Assembly: GCF_051401765.1 (NCBI RefSeq)
Contig: NW_027480422.1
Location: 27,794,001 to 27,858,000, forward strand
DNA from: Calliopsis andreniformis
Taxonomy: Eukaryota > Arthropoda > Insecta > Hymenoptera > Andrenidae
DNA length: 64,000 nt
Reading direction: 5' to 3'
In this document: in pieces, positions 1-11,781 of the stretch
Layout of the letters: the number at the start of each line of letters is the position of its first letter
How positions within the stretch are numbered: position 1 is the first letter of the stretch
Notes under the pieces: generated by a model
Told to the model about the DNA's origin: nothing
Database searches by the model: none
What the model saw: only the letters and a program-made list of their open reading frames with translations
Translations under genes and position numbers: made by a program

Positions 1-331
1 TTGACTTCTAAGTCCCTAGCTATTCGATCTGGTGGAGCAACGCCCGCGAGTGAAGCCTAGGTTGCCCGGAACGTAGAAATGACAATTACCTTCACGCTGT
101 TTGCAAATATACATTATATACGGTGAAAAGCTGTTGTATTTATATTGTATTTTATGCTTCTGGCGGTGACTTCTTAGGCCCTAACTACTGGATCTGGTGG
201 ACCAACGCACTAGAGTGAAGCCTAGGTTGCCCGGAACGTGGAAATGACCATACCTTACACACTGGTTGCAATTATTCGTTTTATACAATGGAAAAACTGT
301 TCTATTTAATTTGTATTTTATGCTTCGGGCG

Positions 332-497
332 TTGACTTCTAAGGCCCTACCTATTCGATCTGGTGGAGCAACGCACTAGAGTGAAGCCCAGGTTGCCCGG
401 AACGTAGCAATGACTATAACTTTCACACTGGTTGCAATTATTCGTTTTATACGATGGAAAAACTGTTGTATTTATTTTGTATTTTATGCTTCGGGCG
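332..497 (+). repeat. Representative 166-bp monomer
   Basis: Counting from TTGACTTCT as position 1, the consensus I assembled by eye is 166 bp and 41.6% GC (33 C, 36 G). Landmarks in order: GGCCCTAACTATTCGATC (13-30), GGTGGAGCAACGCCCTAG (31-48), GAAGCCTAGGTTGCCCGG (52-69), AACGTAGAAATGACC (70-83), TTCACACTGGTTGCAATTAT (91-110), ATACGATGGAAAAACTGTTG (118-137), then an AT-rich tail ending GCTTCTGGCG. This copy differs from the consensus at 10 of 166 positions by hand count, about 6%. Its variants include TTCGTTTTATAC for TTCCTGTTATAC and CTTCGGGCG for CTTCTGGCG; both recur in many other monomers and help tell the blocks apart. Confidence 0.95.
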
Positions 498-625
498 TTG
501 ACTTCCAAGGCCCTAACTATTCGATCTGGTGGAGCAACGCACTAGAGAGAAGCCTAGGTTGCCCGGAACGTAGAAATGACCATTACCTTCACGTTCCTTG
601 CAATTATACATTTTATACGATGGAA

Positions 626-1155
626 AAACTGTTGTATTTTTATTATATTTTATGCTGCTGGCGTTGACTTCTAAGTCCCTTGCTATTCGATCTGGTGGAG
701 CAACGCCCTTGAGCGAAGCCTAGGTTGGCCGGAACGTAGAAATGACCTGTACTTACACACTGGTTGCAAATATAAATTATATACTATGGAAAAGCTGTTG
801 TATTTATATTGCATTTTATGCTTCTGGCGTTGACTTCTTAGGCCCTAACTATTTGATCTGGTGGAGCGCCGCCCTGTAGTGAAGCCTTGGTTGCCCGGAA
901 CGTAGAAATGACCATAGCTATCACAGTGGTTGCAATTATTCCTGTTATACGATTGAAAAACTGTTGTATTTATATTGTATTTTATGCTTCTGGCGTTGAC
1001 TTCTAAGGCCGCAGCTATTCGATGTGGTGGAGCAACGCCCTAGAGTGAAGCCTAGGTTGCCCGGAACGTAGAATTGACCATACCTTTCACACTGGTTGCA
1101 ATTATTCCTGTTATACGATGGAAAAGCTGTTGTATTTATATTGTATTTTATGCGT
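626..1155 (+). repeat. Local duplication, copy 1 (about 3 monomers)
   Basis: This stretch holds an unusual monomer series: TTGGCCGGAACG, then GACCTGTACTTACACAC, then AAATATAAATTATATAC, then GAGCGCCGCCCTGTAGTG. The same series returns 996 bp downstream, exactly 6 x 166. The copies differ at a few bases, such as TATACTATGG here against TATACGATGG, and TAGGTTGCCCGG against TAGCTTGCCCGG. Similarity fades after about 1155, where TTCCAAAGCC here meets TTCTTAGGCC in the other copy. Confidence 0.8.
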
Positions 1156-1621
1156 CTGGCGTTGACTTCCAAAGCCCTAACTATTCGATCTGGTGGAGCA
1201 ACGCACTAGAGAGAAGCCTAGGTTGCCCGGAACGTAGAAATGACCATTACCTTCACGTTGCTTGCAATTATACATTTTATACGATGGAAAGACTGTTGTA
1301 TTTATATTGTATTTTCTGCGTCTAGCTTTGACTTCTAAGGTCCTAGCTATTCGATCTGGTGGGGCAACGTCAAAGAGTGAAGCCTATGGGGCCTGGAACG
1401 CAGAAATGACCATAACTTTCACACTGGTAGCAATTATTCGTTTTATACAATGGAAAAGCTGTTGTATTTATATTGTATTTTATGCTTCTGGTGTAGACTT
1501 CTTGGGCCCTACCTATTCGATCTGGAGGAACAACGCCCTAGAGTGAAGCCTAGGTTGTCCGGAACGTGGAAATGACCATCACGTTCACATTTGTTGCAAT
1601 TATTCCCGTTATACGATGGAA

Positions 1622-2151
1622 AAACTGTTGTATTTTTATTATATTTTATGCTGCTGGCGTTGACTTCTAAGTCCCTTGCTATTCGATCTGGTGGAGCAAC
1701 GCCCTTGAGCGAAGCCTAGGTTGGCCGGAACGTAGAAATGACCTGTACTTACACACTGGTTGCAAATATAAATTATATACGATGGAAAAGCTGTTGTATT
1801 TATATTGCATTTTATGCTTCTGGCGTTGACTTCTTAGGCCCTAACTATTTGATCTGGTGGAGCGCCGCCCTGTAGTGAAGCCTTGGTTGCCCGGAACGTA
1901 GAAATGACCATAGCTATCACAGTGGTTGCAATTATTCCTGTTATACGATTGAAAAACTGTTGTATTTATATTGTATTTTATGCTTCTGGCGTTGACTTCT
2001 AAGGCCGCAGCTATTCGATGTGGTGGAGCAACGCCCTAGAGTGAAGCCTAGCTTGCCCGGAACGTAGAAATGACCATACCTTTCACACTGGTTGCAATTA
2101 TTCCTGTTATACGATGGAAAAGCTGTTGTATTTGTATTGTATTTTATGCTT
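1622..2151 (+). repeat. Local duplication, copy 2 (about 3 monomers)
   Basis: Partner of 626-1155 at an offset of 996 bp, six monomers. It carries the same GACCTGTACTTACACAC and GCGCCGCCCTGTAGTG signatures. A version with additional monomers between these signatures is found from about 15.28 kb and in the later units. The pair at the window start may therefore have lost intervening monomers; this is an inference. Confidence 0.8.
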
Positions 2152-2555
2152 CTGGCGTTGACTTCTTAGGCCCTAACTATTCGATCTGGAGGAGCAACGC
2201 CCTAGAGAGAAGCCTAGATTGCCCGGAACGTAGAAATGACCATTACCTTCTGGCTTGTTGCAATTATTACTGTTATACGATGAAAAAACTGTTGTATTTT
2301 TATTGTATTTTATGCGTCTGGAGTTGTTTTCTAAGGCCCTAACTATTCGACCTGGTGGAGCAAAGCCCTAGAGTGAAGCCTAGGTTGCCCAGGAACGTAG
2401 AAATGACCATCACTTTCATACTGGTTGCAATTATTCCTGTTATACGATGGAAAAACTGTTGTATTTATATTATATTTTATGCTTCAGACGTTGACTTCTA
2501 GGGCCGTAGATATTCGATGTGGTGGAGAAACGCCCTAGAGTGAAGCCTAGGTTGC

Positions 2556-2721
2556 CCGGAAAGTAGAAATGCCCATTACTTTCACACTGGTTGTAATTAC
2601 TCCTGTTATACGATAGAATATATGTTGTATTTTTATTTTATTTTGTGCCCCTGGCGTTGACTTCTAAGGTCCTAGCTATTCGATCTGGTGGAGCAACGCT
2701 CTAGAGTGAAGCCTAGGTTGC
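2556..2721 (+). repeat. Marker monomer with TACGATAGAATATATG
   Basis: This monomer combines GGAAAGTAGAAATGCCC, ACTGGTTGTAATTACTCC, ATACGATAGAATATATGTTG and a TTATTTTATTTTGTGC tail. A near-identical copy sits at about 33270-33435 with the same neighbours on both sides. The corresponding positions in the units at 16.6, 24.3 and 28.3 kb lack it. Related monomers with GATGGAATATATG occur near 9240 and 18720. It serves as a landmark for tracing which units share ancestry. Confidence 0.75.
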
Positions 2722-4679
2722 CCGGAACTTAGAAATGACCATCACCTTCACTCTGGTTGCAATTAATCCTGTTGTGCGATGGAAAAACTGTTGTATTTAT
2801 TTTGTATTTTATGCTTCTGGCGTTGACTTCTTAGGCCCTAGCTATTCGATCTGGTGGAGCAACGACCTAGGGTGAAGCCTAGGTTGCCCGGAACGTAGAA
2901 ATGACCATAATTTTCATACGGATTGCAATTATTCGTTTTATACGATGGAAAAACTCTTGTATTTATATTGTATTTTCTGCGTCTGGCTTTGACTTCTAAG
3001 GTCCTAGCTATTCGATCTGGTGGGGCAACGTCCAAGAGTGAAGCCTATGGGGCCTGGAACGTAGAAATGACCATTACTTTCACACTGGTTGCAATTATTC
3101 CTGTTATACGATGGCCAAACTGTTGGATTTTTATTGTACGTTATGCTTCTGGCGTTGACTTCTTAGGCCCTAACTATTGGATCTGGTGGAGCAACGCCTC
3201 GAGTGATGCCTTGGTTGCCCTGAACGTAGAAATGACCATAACCTTCATACTGATTGCAATTATTCGATTTATACGATGGAAAAACTGTTGTACTTTTATT
3301 TTATTTTGTGCTTCTGGCGTTGACTTCTAAGGTCCTAGCTATTCGATCTGGTGGAGCAACGCTCTAGAGTGAAGCCTAGGTTGCCCGGAACTTAGAAAAG
3401 ACCATCACCTTCACTCTGGTTGCTATTATTCCTGTTATACGATGGAAAAACTGTTGTATTTTTATTGTATTTTATGCTTCGGGCGTTGACTTCTAAGGCC
3501 GTAGCTATTCGATCTGGTATAGCAACGCCCTACAGTTAAGTCTAGGATGCCCGGAACGTAGAAATGGCCATTGCTTTCACACTGGTTGCAATTATTCGTA
3601 TTATACGATGGAAAGACTGTTGTATTTATATTGTATTTTATGCTTCTGGTGTAGACTTCTTAGGCCCTAGCTATCCGATCTGGAGGAACAACGCCCTAGG
3701 GTGAAGCCTAGGTTGCCCGGAACGTAGAAATGACCATAACCTTCATACTGATTGCAATTATTCGTTTTATACGATGGAAAAACTGTAGTACTTATATTGT
3801 ATGTTATGTCTCTGGCGTTGACTCCTAAGGCTGTAGCTATTCGATGTGGTGGGACAACGCCCTAGAGTGAAGTCTAGGTTGCCCGGAACCTAGAAATGAC
3901 CATACCTTTCACACAGGTTGCAATTATTCCTGTTATACAAGGGAAAAACTGTTGTATTTATATTGTATTTTATGCTTCTGGCGTTGACTTTCTGGGCCCT
4001 AACTATTCTATCTGGAGGAGCAACAGCCTAAAGTGAAGCCTAGGTTGCCCGGAATGAAGAAACGACCATCACTTTCACACTGGTGGCAATTATTCCTGTT
4101 AAACGATGGAAAAACTTTTGTATTTTTATTGTATTTTAAGCTTCGGGCGCGTGACTTCTAAGGACCTAACTATTGGATCTGGTGGAGCAACGCCCTAGGG
4201 TGAAGCCTAGGTTGCCCGGAAGGTAGAAATGACCACAACTTTCATACTGGTTCACAATTATTCGTTTAATACGATGGAAGAACAATTGTATTTATATTGC
4301 ATTTAATGCTTCTGGCGTTGACTTCTAAGGCCATAGCTATTCGATGTGGTCGAGCAACGCCCTAGAGGGAAGCCTAGGTTGCCCATATTGTAGAATTGAC
4401 CATATCTTTCAGACAGGTTGCAATTATTCCTGTTATACGATGGAAAAACTGTTGTATTTCTATTCTATTTTATGCTTCTGGCGTGGACTTCTCAGGCCCT
4501 AACTATTCGATCTGGTGGAGCAACGCCTAGAGTGAAGCCTAGGTTGCACGGAACGTAGAAATGCCCATTACTTTCACACTGGTTGTAATTATTCCTGTTA
4601 CACGATGGAATAACTGTTGTATTTTTATTTTATTTTGTGCGTCTGGCGTTGACTTCCAAGGCCCGAACTATTCGATCTG

Positions 4680-5860
4680 GTGGAGCAGCGCCAAAGGGTG
4701 AAGCCTAGGTTACCCGGAACGTAGAAATGACCATCACTTTCACAATGGTTGCAATTATTCCTGTTATACGATGGAAAAACTGTAGTATCTATTTTGTATT
4801 TTATGCTTCTGGCGTTGACTTCTTAGGTCCTAACTATTGGATCTGGTGGAGCAACGCCCTCTGATGAAGCCCAGGTTGCCCGGAACGTAGAAATGACCAT
4901 AACTTTCATACTGATTGCAATTATTCGTATTATACGATGGAAAATCTGTTGTATTTATATTGTATTTTATGCTTCTGGCGTAGACTTCTTAGGCCCTAGC
5001 TATTCGATCTGGATGAACAACGCCCTAGAGTGAAGCCTAGGTTGCCCGGAACGTAGAAATGACCATCAGTATCACACTGGTTGCAAGTATTCCTGTTATA
5101 TGATGGAAAAACTGTTGTATCTATTTTGTATTTTATGCTTCTGGCGTTGACTTCTTAGGTCCTAACTATTGGATCTGGAGGAGCAACGCCCTAGGGTGAA
5201 GCCTAGGTTGCTCGGAACGTAGAAATGTCCATTACTTTCACACTGGTTGTAATTATTCCTGCTATACGACGGAAAAACTGTGGGATTTTTATTGTATTTT
5301 ATGCTCCGGGCGTTGACTTCTGAGGTCCTAACTATTGGATCTGGTGGAGCAGCGCCAAAGAGTGAAGCCTAGGTTATCCGGAACGTAGAAATGACCATCA
5401 CTTTCACAATGGTTGCAATTATTCCTGTTATACGATGGAAAAACTGTAGTATCTATTTTGTATTTTATGCTTCTGGCGTTGACTTCTTAGGTCCTAACTA
5501 TTGGATCTGGTGGTGCAACGCCCTCTGATGAAGCCCAGGTTGCCCGGAACGTAGAAATGACCATCACTTTCACAATGGTTGCAATTATTCCTGTTATACG
5601 ATGGAAAAACTGTAGTATCTATTTTGTATTTTATGCTTCTGGCGTTGACTTCTTAGGTCCTAACTATTGGATCTGGTGGAGCAACGCCCTCTGATGAAGC
5701 CCAGGTTGCCCGGAACGTAGAAACGACCATAACTTTCATACTGATTGCAATTATTCGTATTATACGATGGAAAATCTGTTGTATTTATATTGTATTTTAT
5801 GCTTCTGGTGTACACTTCTTAGGCCCTAGCTATTCGATCTGGAGGAACAACGCCCTAGAG
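4680..5860 (+). repeat. Local multiplication of an ACAATGG / TGTAGTATCTATTTTG monomer
   Basis: A distinctive monomer with CTTTCACAATGGTTGC and ACTGTAGTATCTATTTTG starts its CCATCACTTT block at 4731, 5395 and 5561, offsets of 664 bp (4 monomers) and 166 bp (1 monomer). The following monomer, with CCCTCTGATGAAGCCCAG, is repeated too. The same monomer appears once at 9712 in the related downstream block. The simplest reading is one duplication of a few monomers plus one of a single monomer. Confidence 0.75.
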
Positions 5861-8200
5861 TGAAGCCTAGGTTGCCCGGAACGTAGAAATGACCATAACC
5901 TTCATACTGATTGCAATTATTCGATTTATACAATGGAAAAACTGTTGTACTTATATTGTATGTTATGCATCTGGCGTTGACTCCTAAGGCCGTAGCTACT
6001 CGATGTGGTGGAGCAACGCCCTAGCGTGAAGCGTAGGTTGCCCGCAACGTAGAAATAACCATCACTTCCACACTGTTAGCAATTATTCATTTTATACAAT
6101 GGAAAAACTGTTGTATTTATATTGTATTTTATGCTTCTGGCGTTGACTTCTAAGGCCGCAGCTATTCGATGTGGTGGAGCAGCGCCCTAGAGTGAAGACT
6201 AGGTTGCCCGGAACGTAGAAATGACCATACCTTTCACACTGGTTGCAATTATTCCTGTTACATAAGGGAAAAACTGTTGTATTTATATTGTATTTTATGC
6301 TTCTGGCGTTGACTTCTAAGGCCCTAACTATTCCATCTGGTGGAGCAACGCCAAAGAGTGAAGCCTAGGTTACCCGGAAAGTAGAAATGACCAGTACTTT
6401 CACACTGGTTGCAATTATTCGTATTATACGATGGAAAAACATTTGTATTTATATTGTATTTTATGCTTCTGGTGTAGACTTCTTATGCCCTAGCCATTCG
6501 ATCTGGAGGAACAACGCCATAGAGTGAAGCCTAGGTTGCCCGGAACGTAGAAATGACCATAACCTTCATACTGATTGCAATTATTCGTTTTATACGATGG
6601 AAAAACTGTTGTACTTATATTGTATGTTATGCCTCTGGCGTTGACTCCGAAGGCCGTAGCTATTCGATGTGGTGGAGCAACGCCATAGCGTGAAGCCTAG
6701 GTTGCCCGGAACGTAGAAATAACCATTACTTCCACACTGTTTGCAATTATTCATTTTATACAATGGAAAAACTGATGTATTTATATTGCCTATTAAGCTT
6801 CTGGCGTTGACTTCTTAGTCCCTAATTATTCGATCTGGCGGAACAACGCCCTAGAGTGAATCCTACGTTACCCGGAACGTAGAAATGACCATCACTTTCA
6901 CACTGGTTGCAATTATTCCTGTTATACGATGGAAAAACTGTTGGAACTATTTTGTATTTTATGCTTCTGGTGTTGACTTCTTAGGTCCTAACTATTGGAT
7001 CTGGTGGAGCAACGCCCTCTGGTGAAGCCCAGTTTGCCCGGAACGTAGAAATGACAATAACTTTCATACTGATTGCAATTATTCGTATTATACGATGGAA
7101 AAGCTGTTGTATTTATATTGTATTTTAACATTCTGGCGTTGACTTCTAAGGCCTTAGCTATTCGATGTGGTGGAGCAACGCCCTAGAGAGAAGCCTAGAT
7201 TGCCCGGAACGTAGAAATGACCATTACGTTCAGGCATGTTGCAATTCTTCCTGTTATACGATGAAAGAACTGTTGTATTTTTATTGTGTTTTATGCGTCT
7301 GGAGTTGTTTTCGCAGGCCCTAACTATTCGACCTGGTCGACCAACGCCCGAGAGTCAAGCCTAGGTTGCACGGAACGTAGAAATGCCCATTACTTTCACA
7401 CTGGTTGTAATTATTCCTGTTGTACGATGGAATAACTGTTGTATTTATATTTTATTTTACGCTTCTGGCGTTGGCTTCTAAGGCCCTAGCTATTCGAACT
7501 GGTGGTGCAACGCTCTAGAGTGAAGCCTAGGTTGCCCGGAACTTAGAAGTGACCATCACCTTCACTCTGGTTGCAATTATTCCTGTTATACGATGGAAAA
7601 ACTGTTGTATTTTTATTGTATTTTATGCTTCGGGCGTTAACTGCTAAGGCCGTAGCTATTCGATCTGGTAGAGCAACGCCCTAGAGTTAAGTCTGGCATG
7701 TCCGGGACGTAGAAATGGCCATTGCTTTCACACTGGTTGCACTTATTCGTTTGATACGATGGAAAAGCTCTTGTACGTATATCGTATTTTATGCTTCTAG
7801 CGTTGACTTCTTAGGACCTAACTATTCGATCTGGTAGAGCAACGCCCTAGGGTGAAGCCTAGGTTGCCCGGAACGTGGAAATGACCATAACTTTCATACT
7901 GGTTGCAATTATTCGTTTTATACCGTGGAAAAACTGTTGTATTTATATTGTATTTTATGCGTCTGGTGTAGTTTTCTAAGGCCCTAACTATTGGATCTGG
8001 AGGAGCAACGCCCTAGGGTGAAGCCTAGGTTTCCCGGAACGTAGAAATGCCCATTACTTTCACACTGGTTGTAATTATTCCTGCTATACGACGGAAAAAC
8101 TGTGGGATTTTTATTGTATTTCATGCTCCGGGCGTTGACTTCTGAGGTCCTAACTATTGGATCTGGTGGAGCAACGCCCTAGAGTGAAGCCAAGGTTGCA
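5349..8200 (+). repeat. Segment repeated downstream at 9666-13190
   Basis: From GCCAAAGAGTGAAGCC at about 5349 to about 8200, the monomer order is repeated downstream. The offset from the 5561 monomer is 4151 bp (25 monomers plus 1 bp), and the same offset holds for GAACAACGCC at 6841 and 10992. Markers shared in order include GGTGTACACTTCTTAGG, TTGCCTATTAAGCTTCTGG, CGTTACCCGGAACG, GGAACTATTTTGTATT and GTTTTCGCAGGCCC. A patch at about 6590-6780 differs from its counterpart at 10740-10935 although the monomer number is the same. Confidence 0.75.
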
Positions 8201-9665
8201 CGGAACGTAGAAATGACCATACAGTTCACACTTGTTGCAATTATTCGTATTATACGATGGAAAAACAGTTGTATTTATATTGTATTTTATGCGTCTGGCG
8301 TTGACTTCTTAGGCCCTAACTATTCGATCTGGTTGAGCAACGCCATTGAGTGAAGCCTAGGTTGCCCGGAACGTAGAAATGACCATAACCTTCATACTGA
8401 TTGCAATTATTCGTTTTATACGATGGAAAAACTGTTGTACTTATATTGTATGTTATGCCTCTGGCGTTGACTCCGAAGGCCGTAGCTATTCGATGTGGTG
8501 GAGCAACGCCCTAGGGTGTAGCCTGGTTTGCCCGGAACGTGGAAATGACCATCACGTTCACATTTGTTGCAATTATTCCCGTTATACGATGGAAAAACTG
8601 TTGTATTTTTATTGTATCTTATGCTTCTGGCGTTGATTTCTTAGGCCCTAACGATTCGATCTGGTGGAGCACCGCCCTAGGGTGAAGCCTAGGTTGCCCG
8701 GAACGTAGAAATGCCCATTACTTTCACACTGGTTGTAATTATACCTGCTATACAACGGAAAAACTGTGGGATTTTTATTGTATTTTATGCTCCGGGCGTT
8801 GACTTCTGAGGTCCTAACTATTGGATCTGGTGGAGCAACGCCCTAGAGTGAAGCCTAGGTTGCACGGAACGTAGAAATGACCATTACTTTCACACTGGTT
8901 GTAATTATTCCTGTTACACGATGGAATAACTGTTGTATTTTTATTTTATTTTGTGCGTCTGGCGTTGACTTCCAAGGCCCGAACTATTCGATCTGGTGGA
9001 GTAACGCCCTGGAGTGAAGCCTAGGTTGCCCAGGAACGTAGAAATGACCATCACTTTCACACTGGTTGCAATTATTCCTGTTACACGATGGAAAAACTGT
9101 TGTATTTACATTATATTTTATGCTTCAGACGTTGACTTCTAGGGCCGTAGATATTCGATGTGGTGGAGAAACGCCCTAGAGTGAAGCCTAGGTTGCCCGG
9201 AAAGTAGATATGCCCATTACTTTCACACTGGTTGTAATTATTCCTGTTATACGATGGAATATATGTTGTATTTTTATTTTATTTTGTGCTTCTGGCGTTG
9301 ACTTCTAAGGTCCTAACTATTGGATCTGGAGGAGCAACGCCCTAGGGTGAAGCCTAGGTTGCCCGGAACGTAGAAATGCCCATTACTTTCACACTGGTTG
9401 TAATTATTCCTGCTATACGACGGAAAAACTGTGGGATTTTTATTGTATTTTATGCTCCGGGCGTTGACTTCTGAGGTCCTAACTATTGGATCTGGTGGAG
9501 CAACGCCCTAGAGTGGAGCCTAGGTTGCACGGAACGTAGAAATGACCATTACATTCACACTGGTTGTAATTATTCCTGTTACACGATGGAATAACTGTTG
9601 TATTTTTATTTTATTTTGTGCGTCTGGCGTTGACTTCCAAGGCCCGAACTATTCGATCTGGTGGA

Positions 9666-11781
9666 GCAGCGCCAAAGAGTGAAGCCTAGGTTATCCGGAA
9701 CGTAGAAATGACCATCACTTTCACAATGGTTGCAATTATTCCTGTTATACGATGGAAAAACTGTAGTATCTATTTTGTATTTTATGCTTCTGGCGTTGAC
9801 TTCTTAGGTCCTAACTATTGGATCTGGTGGAGCAACGCCCTCTGGTGAAGCCCAGGTTGCCCGGAACGTAGAAATGACCATAACTTTCATACTGATTGCA
9901 ATTATTCGTATTATACGATGGAAAATCTGTTGTATTTATATTGTATTTTATGCTTCTGGTGTACACTTCTTAGGCCCTAGCTATTCGATCTGGAGGAACA
10001 ACGCCCTAGAGTGAAGCCTAGGTTGCCCGGAACGTAGAAATGACCATAACCTTCATACTGATTGCAATTATTCGATTTATACAATGGAAAAACTGTTGTA
10101 CTTATATTGTATGTTATGCATCTGGCGTTGACTCCTAAGGCCGTAGCTACTCGATGTGGTGGAGCAACGCCCTAGCGTGAAGCGTAGGTTGCCCGCAACG
10201 TAGAAATAACCATCACTTCCACACTGTTAGCAATTATTCATTTTATACAATGGAAAAACTGTTGTATTTATATTGTATTTTATGCTTCTGGCGTTGACTT
10301 CTAAGGCCGCAGCTATTCGATGTGGTGGAGCAGCGCCCTAGAGTGAAGACTAGGTTGCCCGGAACGTAGAAATGACCATACCTTTCACACTGGTTGCAAT
10401 TATTCCTGTTACATAAGGGAAAAACTGTTGTATTTATATTGTATTTTATGCTTCTGGCGTTGACTTCTAAGGCCCTAACTATTCCATCTGGTGGAGCAAC
10501 GCCAAAGAGTGAAGCCTAGGTTACCCGGAAAGTAGAAATGACCAGTACTTTCACACTGGTTGCAATTATTCGTATTATACGATGGAAAAACGGTTGTATT
10601 TATATTGTATTTTATGCTTCTGGTGTAGACTTCTTATGCCCTAGCCATTCGATCTGGAGGAACAACGCCATAGAGTGAAGCCTAGGTTGCCCGGAACGTA
10701 GAAATGACCATAACCTTCATACTGATTGCAATTATTCGTTTTATACAATGGAAAAACTGATGTATTTATATTTTATTTTATAGTTATGGCGTTGACTTCT
10801 ATGGCCGTAGCTATTCGATGTGGTGGAGCAATGCCCTAGAGTGAAGCCTAGGATGCCCGGAACGTAGAAATGACCATACCTTACAAACTGGTTGCAATTA
10901 TTACTGTTATACAAGGGAACAACTGTTGTATTTATATTGCCTATTAAGCTTCTGGCGTTGACTTCTTAGTCCCTAATTATTCGATCTGGCGGAACAACGC
11001 CCTAGAGTGAATCCTACGTTACCCGGAACGTAGAAATGACCATCACTTTCACACTGGTTGCAATTATTCCTGTTATACGATGGAAAAACTGTTGGAACTA
11101 TTTTGTATTTTATGCTTCTGGTGTTGACTTCTTAGGTCCTAACTATTGGATCTGGTGGAGCAACGCGCTCTGGTGAAGCCCGGTTTGCCCGGAACGTAGA
11201 AATGACAATAACTTTCATACTGATTGCAATTATTCGTATTATACGATGGAAAAGCTGTTGTATTTATATTGTATTTTAACATTCTGGCGTTGACTTCTAA
11301 GGCCGTAGCTATTCGATGTGGTGGAGCAACGCCCTAGAGAGAAGCCTAGATTGCCCGGAACGTAGAAATGACCATTACGTTCAGGCATGTTGCAATTCTT
11401 CCTGTTATACGATGAAAGAACTGTTGTATTTTTATTGTGTTTTATGCGTCTGGAGTTGTTTTCGCAGGCCCTAACTATTCGACAAGGTCGACCAACGCCC
11501 GAGAGTCAAGCCTAGGTTGCACGGAACGTAGAAATGCCTATTACTTTCACACTGGTTGTAATTATTCCTGTTGTACGATGGAATAACTGTTGTATTTATA
11601 TTTTATTTTACGCTTCTGGCGTTGGCTTCTAAGGCCCTAGCTATTCGATCTGGTGGTGCAACGCTCTAGAGTGAAGCCTAGGTTGCCCGGAACTTAGAAG
11701 TGACCATCACCTTCACTCTGGTTGCAATTATTCCTGTTATACGATGGAAAAACTGTTGTATTTTTATTGTATTTTATGCTT
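9666..11781 (+). repeat. Downstream copy of 5349-7630
   Basis: Matches 5349-7630 in monomer order, with one monomer fewer at its left end because the 5395/5561 doubling is absent here. It ends at about 11781, where CGGGCGTTGACGGGCTAAGG replaces the CGGGCGTTAACTGCTAAGG of the partner. The sequence then re-enters an earlier monomer as part of a five-monomer tandem duplication. This copy lies inside the larger unit 8201-17664. Confidence 0.75.

Larger units (their letters stand above)
1..8200 (+). repeat. Heterogeneous left segment of the array
   Basis: About 49 monomers before the first large duplicated unit. Neighbouring monomers differ visibly, and only short local duplications are present (626-1155 with 1622-2151, and 4680-5860). 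The first 2.8 kb carries the same monomer order as later blocks: the stretch from 410 matches 15021, 22824, 26641 and 31619, and the stretch near 2070-2340 matches 16183, 27803 and 32781. The window therefore starts inside an older version of the units seen at 15-36 kb. Nothing other than satellite is present. Confidence 0.85.

Noticed and set aside
130..160. TATTTATATTGTATTTTATG as a promoter TATA element
   Set aside because: It is simply the AT-rich part of every monomer, with no associated gene. Satellite transcription is possible but cannot be inferred from this alone.
340..356. Interstitial telomere repeat (CCCTAAC in each monomer)
   Set aside because: Only one CCCTAA-like hexamer is present per 166 bp, never in tandem, so it is a chance part of the monomer.
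332..497. CENP-B box in the monomer
   Set aside because: The best candidates, ATTCGATCTGGTGGAGC on the plus strand and ATTTCTACGTTCCGGGC on the minus strand, each miss three of the nine essential positions of the known box. A different binding motif is possible but not shown.
410..667. Recurring 85-codon open reading frames beginning MTITF or MTIPF (here and at 8379, 15021, 17843, 26641, 44397, 51370 and others)
   Set aside because: Because 166 is one more than a multiple of 3, each frame rotates at every monomer. The consensus has stops at TTC-TAA and GAG-TGA; a frame stays open only where TTCTTA or TTCCAA and GAGAGA variants coincide. The peptides span about 1.5 monomers, the same DNA is read in two frames, and no ribosome-binding or splice context supports them.
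11480..11500. GGTCGACC palindrome as a special site
   Set aside because: It comes from a few base changes (GGTCGACC for GGTGGAGC) in one monomer lineage and recurs only where that lineage was copied.
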